Assembly: GCF_018780105.1 (NCBI RefSeq)
Contig: NZ_JADMKC010000060.1
Location: 1-59,565, forward strand
DNA: 59,565 nucleotides
Source: Thiobacillus sp.
Lineage (GTDB): Bacteria > Pseudomonadota > Gammaproteobacteria > Burkholderiales > Thiobacillaceae
Direction: 5' to 3'
Each line of letters starts with the position of its first letter. The stretch's first letter is position 1. The position numbers and the translations under genes are program-made. The notes under the pieces were generated by a model. That model was not told the DNA's origin, ran no database searches, and saw only the letters and a program-made list of their open reading frames with translations. Shown piece after piece: positions 49,536 to 59,565 of the stretch.

Positions 49536-52238
49536 ATGCTGAAACCCTATCTCCTGGCTGGCCTGCTGGCCGGCTCGTGCCTGTCCCCGCTGGCACTGGC
49601 CGACCGCGCCGAGGATGCCTCGCGCTATTACGAAAATGCCCTGACCCGCTACGAGCGCCACGACGACGCCGGCGCCATCATCCAGCTTAAAAATGCGCTG
49701 AAGGAAGACCCGCGCATGCTGCCGGCTCTGGTGCTGCTGGGCCAGGCCTATGCGCGGCGCGGTGAATTCGCCGCGGCGGAGCGGGTGTTCGCCGACGCCG
49801 AGCGGCTGGGGGCGGCACGCGCCAGCATCGTGACGTTCCAGGCAAAAGCGTATTTCGACCAAGGCAAATATCAGGCGCTACTCGAAAAATTTGGCGACCA
49901 GGGCCTGCCCTCTGCCCAGCGCCTGGAAATCCTGCTGCTGCGCGCGCAGTCGCAGATGGCGCTGAGCCAGTTCGACGCCGCCATGCGCACGGCGCAGCTC
50001 GCCGAACAGGTGCCAGGCGGGGCGGCGCGCACGCTGGCCCTGCAGTCGCGCATCCATCTCAACGCCGGGCGGCCGCAGGAGGCGAGCGCCAGCGTGGCGC
50101 GCGCGCTGCAGCTGGCACCGCGCGATGCCGATGCCTGGAACATGCAGGCATCGATCGCGCATTTGAGCGGCAACCTGAATCAGGCCGTTGCGGATTACAC
50201 GCGCGCGCTGAGCTTCCAGCCCGACCATCTGGAAGCGCGTCTGGCACGCGCCGGGCTGCTGCTCGACCTCAAGCGCGATGCCGAAGCCAAGACCGATCTC
50301 GATTATCTGCAGAAGCGGTTTGCCTATGACCCGCGCGGCGCCTATCTGCGCGCGCTCTATTACGGCCGGCGCGGCGACACCCAGAACGGGCGCGAAGCGC
50401 TGATCGAAGCCACCCGCACGCTGTCGCAGCTGTCGCCGGAATTCATTGCCACGCGCGAACAACTCCAGTTGCTCGGCGGTCTTTCGTATTACGCACTGAA
50501 CGAATTCGAACGTGCCAAAGGCTACCTGGTGCAGTATCTGAAGAAGCGCCCGCGCGAGGCCGGCGCCCGCAAGGTGCTGGGCGCGATCTATCTGGCCGAA
50601 AAGCAATACGACCGCGCCATCGCCATGCTCGAGCCTGCCCTGAAGGCGCAGCCGGGCGACGCCGACACCCTGTCCATGCTCGGCTCGGCGCACATGGGCA
50701 AAGGCAATCACGTCAAGGCCTCCAGCCTGTTTCAGGAAGCCGCACAGGCCAAAGACAGCCCGAATGTCCAGCTGGGCCTGGGCCTGAGCCTGATCGGACG
50801 CGGCCAGCAGGACGCCGGCTTTGCCGCCCTGCAACGCGCCTATCAAAAGAACCCTGGGCAGGAACAGACCGGCGCGCCGCTGGCGATCACCTACCTCAAG
50901 CGCAACGAGCCGAAGAAAGCCGTGGCCGTGATGGAGGCGGTGCTGAAGCGCGAGCCCGCCAACCTGTCTGCGCGCAACCTGCTGGGCGTGGCCAAACTGG
51001 CGGCGGGCGATCGCGCGGGCGCGCGCGCCGCCTACGAAGCCGTCATCAAGGCCGATCCGGCATTCCACGCCGCCCAGCTCAATCTGGCACGGCTGGACGA
51101 GGCCGACGGACAGCCCGCACGCGCACGCGCGCGCTACCTCGGCGTCCTCAAGGCCGACCCCACGCACGTCAGTGCCATGCTCGAACTGGCGCGCCTGGAA
51201 GAAACCACCGGCCGCCCTAATGAAGCCATCCGCTGGCTGGAAAAAGCCCGCAGCCTGCAACCCAACGACCTGCGCCCCCTGCTGGCGCTGAGCAGCCTGT
51301 ATCTGCGTCAGGGCAACGCCCAACTGGCGCTCAACACCGCCAAGGAAGCGCAGGCCATCGCGCCCGACCAGCCCAACACCCTGATGACGCTGGCCATGGC
51401 GCAAATTGCCGTCGGCAATGCCGAACTGGCGCGCGTTTCCCTGCGCCGCATCAGCCAGCTCGCCACCTTCGATCCCGTCTGGCTGGGACGCGTCGCCAAC
51501 CAGCAGATGCGCATCGGCGATACCGAAGCCGCCCGCTACACCCTGAGCAAGATTCTGCTGGCCGATCCGCGTGCCCTGACTGCGCTGGAACTGCAGATCC
51601 GCATCGACCTGCAAACCGGCAAGCTGGCCGAAGCCGACAAACGCATTGCCGAACTCATGGCCCGGCCCGACGCCCGCAGTCAGGCGCAGAGTTTGCTGGG
51701 CGAACTGCGGATGCAGCAAAAACGTTACGCCGAAGCACGTCAGGCTTTCCAGATCGCCCATGCCGCCCAGAACAGCAGCGACAGCCTGTTCAATCTGTAT
51801 CGCGCCCTGCTGGCCACCAGCCAGATCAACGAAGCCGCAGCCCTGATGGCGTCCTGGAGCAAGCTGCACCCGCAGGACCGGACCGCCCGGCATGCCCTCG
51901 GCGAAGCGTATATGCTGCTCAAGGACTGGCCGCGCGCGCGCGCCGTGTTCGCTGAACTGCTGAAAACCGATCCGAACGACGCCCGAGCCCACAACAACCT
52001 GGCCAATGTGCTGCTGCAGCAGCGCGAACTGGCTGCCGCGCTCAGCCATGCCGAGCGTGCCCGCGCCCTTGCGCCGAATGTCCCGCAGGTCAACGACACC
52101 CTGGGATGGGTCCTGGTGCAACAGGGACAAGCCGAAAAGGGCCTGCGCTATCTGCGCGAAGCTGCGTTGCGCGCGCCGGACAATCGCGAAATCCAATCCC
52201 ACTTGAACGCGGCTTTGGTCAAACTGGGCAAGCGTTAA
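49536..52238 (+). CDS. prsT: PEP-CTERM system TPR-repeat protein (PrsT-like)
   Basis: 900 residues. The N-terminal export signal (MLKPYLLAGLLAGSCLSPLA) has a possible lipidation cysteine at position 15. The rest is a long array of tetratricopeptide repeats (for example AIIQLKNALKEDPRMLPALV, LGAIYLAEKQYDRAIAMLEP, AHNNLANVLLQQRELAAAL). Length and AIIQLKNALK fit the PrsT family, linked to exopolysaccharide/PEP-CTERM sorting loci. The rest of that locus (exosortase, prsK/prsR) is not in the window. It is followed 148 bases later by a PEP-CTERM protein. Confidence 0.85.
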   Translation: MLKPYLLAGLLAGSCLSPLALADRAEDASRYYENALTRYERHDDAGAIIQLKNALKEDPRMLPALVLLGQAYARRGEFAAAERVFADAERLGAARASIVTFQAKAYFDQGKYQALLEKFGDQGLPSAQRLEILLLRAQSQMALSQFDAAMRTAQLAEQVPGGAARTLALQSRIHLNAGRPQEASASVARALQLAPRDADAWNMQASIAHLSGNLNQAVADYTRALSFQPDHLEARLARAGLLLDLKRDAEAKTDLDYLQKRFAYDPRGAYLRALYYGRRGDTQNGREALIEATRTLSQLSPEFIATREQLQLLGGLSYYALNEFERAKGYLVQYLKKRPREAGARKVLGAIYLAEKQYDRAIAMLEPALKAQPGDADTLSMLGSAHMGKGNHVKASSLFQEAAQAKDSPNVQLGLGLSLIGRGQQDAGFAALQRAYQKNPGQEQTGAPLAITYLKRNEPKKAVAVMEAVLKREPANLSARNLLGVAKLAAGDRAGARAAYEAVIKADPAFHAAQLNLARLDEADGQPARARARYLGVLKADPTHVSAMLELARLEETTGRPNEAIRWLEKARSLQPNDLRPLLALSSLYLRQGNAQLALNTAKEAQAIAPDQPNTLMTLAMAQIAVGNAELARVSLRRISQLATFDPVWLGRVANQQMRIGDTEAARYTLSKILLADPRALTALELQIRIDLQTGKLAEADKRIAELMARPDARSQAQSLLGELRMQQKRYAEARQAFQIAHAAQNSSDSLFNLYRALLATSQINEAAALMASWSKLHPQDRTARHALGEAYMLLKDWPRARAVFAELLKTDPNDARAHNNLANVLLQQRELAAALSHAERARALAPNVPQVNDTLGWVLVQQGQAEKGLRYLREAALRAPDNREIQSHLNAALVKLGKR

Positions 52239-52329
52239 CCGCCCCAGACTGTCGGGTTTTTTTACACAAAACCTTGCCGGCATGGGCGTGTATTTGTTAA
52301 TGCGTTGATTAAATGATGGTTTTTGTTTC

Positions 52330-52346
52330 TGGTATCAATGTTGCTT
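52330..52346 (+). promoter_or_regulatory. Sigma54 (-24/-12) promoter of the PEP-CTERM gene
   Basis: CTGGTATCAATGTTGCT matches the RpoN consensus: GG at 52331, GC at 52343 (10-base spacing), TTGCT at -12. An inverted repeat TTGCTTA/TAAGCAA (52341-52347, 52353-52359) overlaps the -12 box. PEP-CTERM genes are often RpoN-dependent via PrsR. Confidence 0.7.
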
Positions 52347-52386
52347 ACTTGTTAAGCAACTCACCCTATAGCTTCAGGAGTAAAAA

Positions 52387-53178
52387 ATGAAAATGATGCG
52401 GATTCAATCCCTTTCCCGCCTGCTGGCCGCTGCCGCTCTGTGCGCAGCCGGCAGTGCCGGTGCCACGACCTGGACCTTCACCGGCAGCACGCTGGAACAG
52501 CCGGCCGGATTTGGTGCGGCGCAAAGCACCGTCGGTCCCGTGACCGCCACCGCAACCGCATGGGCGAATACCGCTAATGGCTCAGGCGGCAGCAACACCG
52601 TACTGGCCAGCGCCTATCTGACCCCGCAAGGAACCAGCGGCGTAGGCGCAAAACATGCCGACAGCGAAAGCACCAACTCGCCGCAGCACGCCATCGACAA
52701 CGATGGCCGCCAGGAATCCATCCTGTTCAGCTTTGCCGGCGACAAGGTCAACCTCACTTCCAGCTATTTCGGCTGGATCTCCGGCGACTCCGACTTCTCC
52801 GTTTATGCCTACACCGGCGCAGGCGTGGGCTCTGTGGCCGGGCTGACTTATGGCAACCTCACCAGCAATGGCTGGACGCTGATCAGCCATTCCAACGAAG
52901 CCAGCCAGAGCAACAACAACGGCGACAGCAAGGATTTCGCCAACAGCATTTACTCCAGCTACTGGCTGATTGGCGCCTACAACGGCGCCGGCGCCGACTC
53001 GACCTACGATTACTTCAAGCTGAAAACCGTTTCGGGCCTCACCTGTACCGACAACCCCGGTGGCAGCGGTTGCGGCGGCGGCGGCAACAACCCTGTTCCC
53101 GAACCCGGCACCATGCTGCTGCTGGGCGCCGGACTGCTGAGCCTGACCCGCATGACGAGCCGCCGCCCCGCGGTTTAA
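52387..53178 (+). CDS. PEP-CTERM sorting-signal exported protein
   Basis: 263 residues. A signal peptide (LLAAAALCAAGSAGATTW) is followed by a low-complexity Ser/Thr/Asn/Gly-rich secreted domain. The C-terminal tripartite PEP-CTERM signal is PVPEPGTMLLLGAGLLSLTR then a basic tail (MTSRRPAV), which exosortase would cut and anchor. A Cys pair lies just before the motif (TCTDNPGGSGCGGGG). The ribosome site is AGGAG, and a strong terminator follows. The function of the exported domain is unknown. Confidence 0.92.
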   Translation: MKMMRIQSLSRLLAAAALCAAGSAGATTWTFTGSTLEQPAGFGAAQSTVGPVTATATAWANTANGSGGSNTVLASAYLTPQGTSGVGAKHADSESTNSPQHAIDNDGRQESILFSFAGDKVNLTSSYFGWISGDSDFSVYAYTGAGVGSVAGLTYGNLTSNGWTLISHSNEASQSNNNGDSKDFANSIYSSYWLIGAYNGAGADSTYDYFKLKTVSGLTCTDNPGGSGCGGGGNNPVPEPGTMLLLGAGLLSLTRMTSRRPAV

Positions 53179-53193
53179 GTCATCCGGCCAAAG

Positions 53194-53221
53194 AAAAACC
53201 CCGCCAGTGCGGGGTTTTTTT
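53194..53221 (+). terminator. Rho-independent terminator
   Basis: AAAAACCCCGC (53194-53204) pairs with GCGGGGTTTTT (53209-53219) across a CAGT loop, with a T run through 53221. It ends the PEP-CTERM gene. Confidence 0.92.
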
Positions 53222-53289
53222 ATGCCGCAACGTTTCAAACCGCTCGGCCTCGCTGCTATGGTGTAAATCTGATCCTGAAGGAGCCGCAC

Positions 53290-53676
53290 ATGAAACAGCT
53301 CAATCCAGCAGAAGCCCATGCCTTTGTGCAGTCACACCCCGAAGCTGTGTTCATCGACTGCCGCTCGGAAATCGAATACCTGTTTGTAGGCCACCCGGTC
53401 GGCGCGATCCACATTGCCTGGCAGGATGGCCCCGACTGGGACGTGAACCCCGATTTTCTTGGCCACTCGCGCAAGGCGGCCTCGGTCAATCGCCCGGTGG
53501 TGCTGATCTGCCGCTCCGGACGACGCTCGATGGAAGCCGGGCGCTACCTTGAGAAATACGGTTTTCCCGAGGTCTATAACGTCACCCACGGATTTGAGGG
53601 CGACATGGATGAACAGCGCCACCGCTGCACCCGCAACGGCTGGAAGTTCGACGGGCTGCCGTGGGAACAGACCTGA
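53290..53676 (+). CDS. Single-domain rhodanese (sulfurtransferase)
   Basis: 128 residues, no signal peptide. The CDC25/rhodanese fold is clear: AVFIDCRSEIEYLFVGHPVG, then VVLICRSGRRSMEAGRYLE with the catalytic Cys in the CRSGRRS loop, then GFPEVYNVTHGFEGDMD. The substrate is unknown; such cytosolic rhodaneses transfer sulfane sulfur. AAGGAG precedes the ATG. It is the second rhodanese domain in the window. Confidence 0.92.
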   Translation: MKQLNPAEAHAFVQSHPEAVFIDCRSEIEYLFVGHPVGAIHIAWQDGPDWDVNPDFLGHSRKAASVNRPVVLICRSGRRSMEAGRYLEKYGFPEVYNVTHGFEGDMDEQRHRCTRNGWKFDGLPWEQT

Positions 53677-53693
53677 GCCGGGCGCTCAGCCTC

Positions 53694-54125
53694 TCAAGCC
53701 GAACGGTGATGCCGTAACAGCTTGTCGAGCGCGTCTTTAAGCGGTCCGGCTTCGATTTCCGCATTCAGATGCGCCAGCCCCTCCAGCGCGGCGGGTGGCA
53801 CACCGGCTTTTTCCACCGGATGGACATAACGCGCCATCAACTCGGGGTTGACGTTGACGCGCAGGGACGCCACCGCGATGCCGCGTTTGACGAGGCCCAC
53901 CACCAGGCCGTCGGCCAGCTGTCGCAGACGGCTGGCAACCGCCCCGCTGTCGCAGGCGACACTCAACACGCTGCTTTCCAGCTGCATGACGCGGACGTGG
54001 CCAGCCAGCGCCGCCGGCAAGGCGCGATCCAATGCCGCCTGGGTATTGAGCAATACCCGGGCGCGCACGGCCAGCCCCGGTGGCAACTGGCTTGCAAGCA
54101 GATCGGCGAGGCTGGCTGAGCTCAT
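53694..54125 (-). CDS. DUF721 / DciA-like protein
   Basis: 143 residues: [40 protein letters not shown] and [15 protein letters not shown] match the DUF721 group, to which the DnaB-loading factor DciA belongs. DciA function here is an inference from family. In betaproteobacteria this gene commonly lies between lpxC and secA; here it abuts secA divergently but lpxC is 24 kb away. It is divergent from secA. Confidence 0.82.
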   Translation of the reverse strand: MSSASLADLLASQLPPGLAVRARVLLNTQAALDRALPAALAGHVRVMQLESSVLSVACDSGAVASRLRQLADGLVVGLVKRGIAVASLRVNVNPELMARYVHPVEKAGVPPAALEGLAHLNAEIEAGPLKDALDKLLRHHRSA

Positions 54126-54214
54126 GGACGTGTCACGTGAACGTCGCAGGAAGCCGCGATCGCTATGTTAAAATCGAACGATTTACCGCGTCCTGCGGAC
54201 ATTTCGGATTCCCC

Positions 54215-56938
<2,724 letters not shown>

Positions 56939-56964
56939 GCTTAATCAAACCAAGGAGAGCGGCC

Positions 56965-57192
56965 ATGCCGTATTACGTTTTCCGCCTGGGCATGTTCAAA
57001 GTGCTCGAAAAGCAGGGCGAATGGGCGACCTTCAAGGAAGCCAAGGCGCAGACCAACGCACTGCGCAAGACGCTCGACCCCAAAACCGGCGACAAGTACA
57101 AAATGATCTTCGCCGACAATGAAATCGCGGCGCAGGAAACCCTGACGGCCGAGCGCGAGCTGGAAAAAACGCTGTCGGGCGACGACTGGTAA
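56965..57192 (+). CDS. Small conserved protein downstream of secA
   Basis: 75 residues, preceded by AAGGAGAG, 26 bases after secA. MPYYVFRLGMFKVLEKQGEW then FKEAKAQTNALRKTL and MIFADNEIAAQETL. It is soluble and charged and ends in SGDDW. The family is not one I can name with a function. Probably co-transcribed with secA. Confidence 0.75.
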   Translation: MPYYVFRLGMFKVLEKQGEWATFKEAKAQTNALRKTLDPKTGDKYKMIFADNEIAAQETLTAERELEKTLSGDDW

Positions 57193-57239
57193 GCACCCAC
57201 GCGTCCACGCCTCGAATCGGCACCCGGACACAGTCCAGC

Positions 57240-57698
57240 ATGGCTGAATACAACGAAGATGCCTACAAACTGGCCCGCAAGGCCTACATCGAGCACAGCT
57301 GCCCGTTCGAACGCGCGCTGCTGTCGCGTTGCGTCGGCTGCAGCCGTTCACGCAAGCTCAATCTGGCCGAGCGCGAAGCGATCGCCTGCGGCGATGCGGC
57401 GGTACGCGAACACTGTCTGACGTTTTACCGCGCACTGCACGACAACGCGCAGTTCGCCCTCAAGATCAACCCCGATGCACCCTGGCCGTTCGGCAAGGAA
57501 ATCCGCGCCCAGTGCGGCGGTGTACGCGGACTGGCCGAAACGGTAGACGCACCCGCCCATACCGGAACGGATACCGACACCGACATCGCCGCCACCGTGC
57601 TGCTGGCCAACGGCCGTTTCGGCGGCACTGAGGCCTTCCCCTATTCGGAAATCATGCGCGCCGTGGTGCATTACGAGCCGCGCAAGCGTCGTCCCTGA
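57240..57698 (+). CDS. Cysteine-motif conserved hypothetical protein
   Basis: 152 residues. An N-terminal cysteine cluster (HSCPFERALLSRCVGCSRSR, then ACGDAAVREHC) looks metal- or Fe-S-binding. The remainder (FYRALHDNAQFALKINPDAP) has no recognised domain. No export signal. It lies 47 bases after the small secA-linked gene, so the three may form one unit. The role is unknown. Confidence 0.75.
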   Translation: MAEYNEDAYKLARKAYIEHSCPFERALLSRCVGCSRSRKLNLAEREAIACGDAAVREHCLTFYRALHDNAQFALKINPDAPWPFGKEIRAQCGGVRGLAETVDAPAHTGTDTDTDIAATVLLANGRFGGTEAFPYSEIMRAVVHYEPRKRRP

Positions 57699-57704
57699 GC
57701 CGGC

Positions 57705-58283
57705 GGGAGCCCGGGCAAGACCTTCGTTTACGAATTCACCGCACGCCGCGCCCGGGTACCTTCATATATCACCCGCACGCCGACGAGACCCAGAGGGCCA
57801 TGGGCATGATGGGTTTCTGGGTCACGCACCCCAAGGCTAGGCACCCGCATATCGCACGACGACCGCGATTTCTACTTTCGGCTCAATGCCAACGATATCG
57901 TGCCCGACAGCCCCACGCCTAGCATCATGACGATGCTCGATTTCAAGCTGTGGGCCGGAAACAGCCGCGCCTTTCCCGGCATCGACAGCCTCAACGTGCA
58001 TCTGAACGACCCGGTGCGCATCCGCATCGGCAACCTCACCATGACCAACCATCCGATCCACCTGCATGGGTGTCATGTTCAACCTGCTGAAAGAGTGCGG
58101 CGCTGGCAGGCGCCCGATGATTACTCCGATCCCGGCTGGTACAAGCAGCCGGCCGGTACGCAGGCACACGAGGTGAGCCCACCGCCCGAAGCCACCCGCG
58201 CACCGCAAACAGCTTCGCCGCAAGGCAAGGCCGGGGATGTGGACGTCAATGTGCGCAAGCCGCTGGATCATGCAGGGCACTGA
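57705..58283 (+). pseudogene. Decayed multicopper oxidase
   Basis: Fragments of a three-domain multicopper oxidase occur in shifted frames: KTFVYEF; GTFIYHPHADETQRAMGMMG then FWVTHPK; MTMLDFKLWAGNSRAFPGID; IRIGNLTMTNHPIHLHG (a copper-binding HxH). A C-terminal piece follows (DDYSDPGWYKQPAGTQA). Frameshifts fall near 57755 and 57840. The C-terminal copper ligands (HCH region) between about 58065 and 58110 are deleted. It cannot make an active enzyme. Confidence 0.85.
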
Positions 58284-58340
58284 CTCCGCGGGCACCGAAG
58301 CATTCCGCTGCGCTTTCACTGCAAGCGCTTATCCGGCATA

Positions 58341-58369
58341 AAAAAAGGCAACCCAGGGTTGCCTTTTTT
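58341..58369. terminator. Bidirectional terminator after atpC
   Basis: A 14-bp inverted repeat (58341-58354 with 58356-58369) of A6GGCAACCC and its complement has T6 on either strand. It ends the ATP synthase operon, which runs on the minus strand. Confidence 0.92.
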
Positions 58370-58389
58370 CTGACCGCCGGTGTCGCCAA

Positions 58390-58812
58390 TCAAGTCAGCT
58401 TGCGCAGTTTCTTGATCGCCGCCAGCTGGGCCACGGCTTGTGCCAGTTCGACCTGCGCTTGCGCATAGTCGATCTGGGCCGCCTTGTCTTTCATTGCCTC
58501 TTCCGCAGCGCGCATTGCTTCGAGCGCCTTGGCTTCGTCCAGGTCGGCGCCGCGAATCGCGGAGTCGGACAGGATCGTGACAACATTGGGCTGCACTTCC
58601 AGAATGCCGCCCGACACATAGATCAGCTCTTCTTCAGCCTGGTTGGGCACCTTGATGCGCACCGAGCCGGGTTTGAGCGTGGTCAACAAGGGCGTGTGGC
58701 GCGGATAGATGCCGAGCTCGCCGCGCTGGCCGGGAGCGATCACCACTTCGGCGCTGCCGGAGTAGAGCGTCGTTTCAGCACTAACGATGTCGACGTGAAT
58801 AGTCATGGCCAT
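58390..58812 (-). CDS. atpC: ATP synthase epsilon subunit
   Basis: 140 residues. The beta-sandwich domain ([40 protein letters not shown]) and the C-terminal helical hairpin ([20 protein letters not shown]) of the F1 epsilon subunit are both present. Epsilon inhibits ATP hydrolysis and connects rotor to c-ring. ATG 58812 is preceded by GAGG; a second in-frame ATG lies two codons on. A repeat-rich 99-base gap separates it from atpD. Confidence 0.96.
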   Translation of the reverse strand: MAMTIHVDIVSAETTLYSGSAEVVIAPGQRGELGIYPRHTPLLTTLKPGSVRIKVPNQAEEELIYVSGGILEVQPNVVTILSDSAIRGADLDEAKALEAMRAAEEAMKDKAAQIDYAQAQVELAQAVAQLAAIKKLRKLT

Positions 58813-58830
58813 TTTAAAACCTCGTGAGGG

Positions 58831-58908
58831 GTCAGGATTCAGGGGTCAGGGATCAGGGGTGGTGCGGCTACGCCTCGCCATCTCCCTGAATCCCGACCCC
58901 TGATCCCT
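58831..58908. repeat. Interleaved inverted repeats between atpD and atpC
   Basis: GGATTCAGGG (58835-58844) is complementary to CCCTGAATCC (58884-58893), and AGGGATCAGGGGT (58848-58860) to ACCCCTGATCCCT (58896-58908). The arms are interleaved (A-B-A'-B'), and TCAGGG units recur. It resembles mobile palindromic intergenic repeats. Confidence 0.8.
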
Positions 58909-58911
58909 TGT

Positions 58912-59565
<654 letters not shown>

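Overview
The window comes from a high-GC betaproteobacterium, probably a sulfur-oxidiser-like member of Nitrosomonadales/Thiobacillus relatives. That placement is inference from gene order (yraN-diaA-dolP, rnpB-mraZ, lpxC, DUF721-secA), from PEP-CTERM genes and from a DsrC-like protein; no marker phylogeny was possible. GC is about 60-65% over most of the window and visibly lower across the Wadjet block at 38.9-45.5 kb.

Layout. 1-9.9 kb is housekeeping: the 3' end of topA, a small unknown gene, a periplasmic PhnD-like/rhodanese fusion, a YbaY-META lipoprotein-like gene, the minus-strand run yraN-diaA-dolP-ubiD, then rsmI and pyrC. 9.96-10.29 kb is the RNase P RNA gene. 10.4-28.4 kb is a complete division and cell wall (dcw) cluster: mraZ-rsmH-ftsL-ftsI-murE-murF-mraY-murD-ftsW-murG-murC-murB-ddl-ftsQ-ftsA-ftsZ, followed by lpxC. 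It has a clear sigma70 promoter overlapped by a four-repeat MraZ operator. Nearly all of its genes touch or overlap by stop/start codons; two junctions have been stretched by small insertions that form bridging mini-ORFs.

29.4-38.3 kb is mixed: a small membrane protein, a RelE/HigB-like toxin with HTH antitoxin, a lipoprotein gene broken by an 8-bp tandem repeat, a VapB remnant, a divergent regulatory unit (LysR regulator against a DsrC-like protein and an HPP membrane protein), a Tyr/Trp-rich secreted protein, and argH divergent from an AlgZ/AlgR-type two-component pair. After a NUDIX hydrolase, 38.9-45.6 kb carries a full Wadjet (jetABCD) anti-plasmid defence operon directly downstream of metH, on the same strand.

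49.4-53.2 kb holds two PEP-CTERM/exopolysaccharide-associated genes (a PrsT-like TPR protein and a PEP-CTERM protein), each preceded by a good sigma54 -24/-12 element. 53.3-59.6 kb returns to housekeeping: a rhodanese, a DUF721 protein, secA, two small conserved unknowns, a decayed multicopper oxidase, and the atpC/atpD end of the ATP synthase operon, which runs off the window. I did not find a wholly new system. The strongest unexplained items are the stop/start-preserving mini-ORFs in the dcw cluster, the LysR-DsrC-like-HPP unit, the PhnD-rhodanese fusion, and the octamer-repeat lipoprotein.
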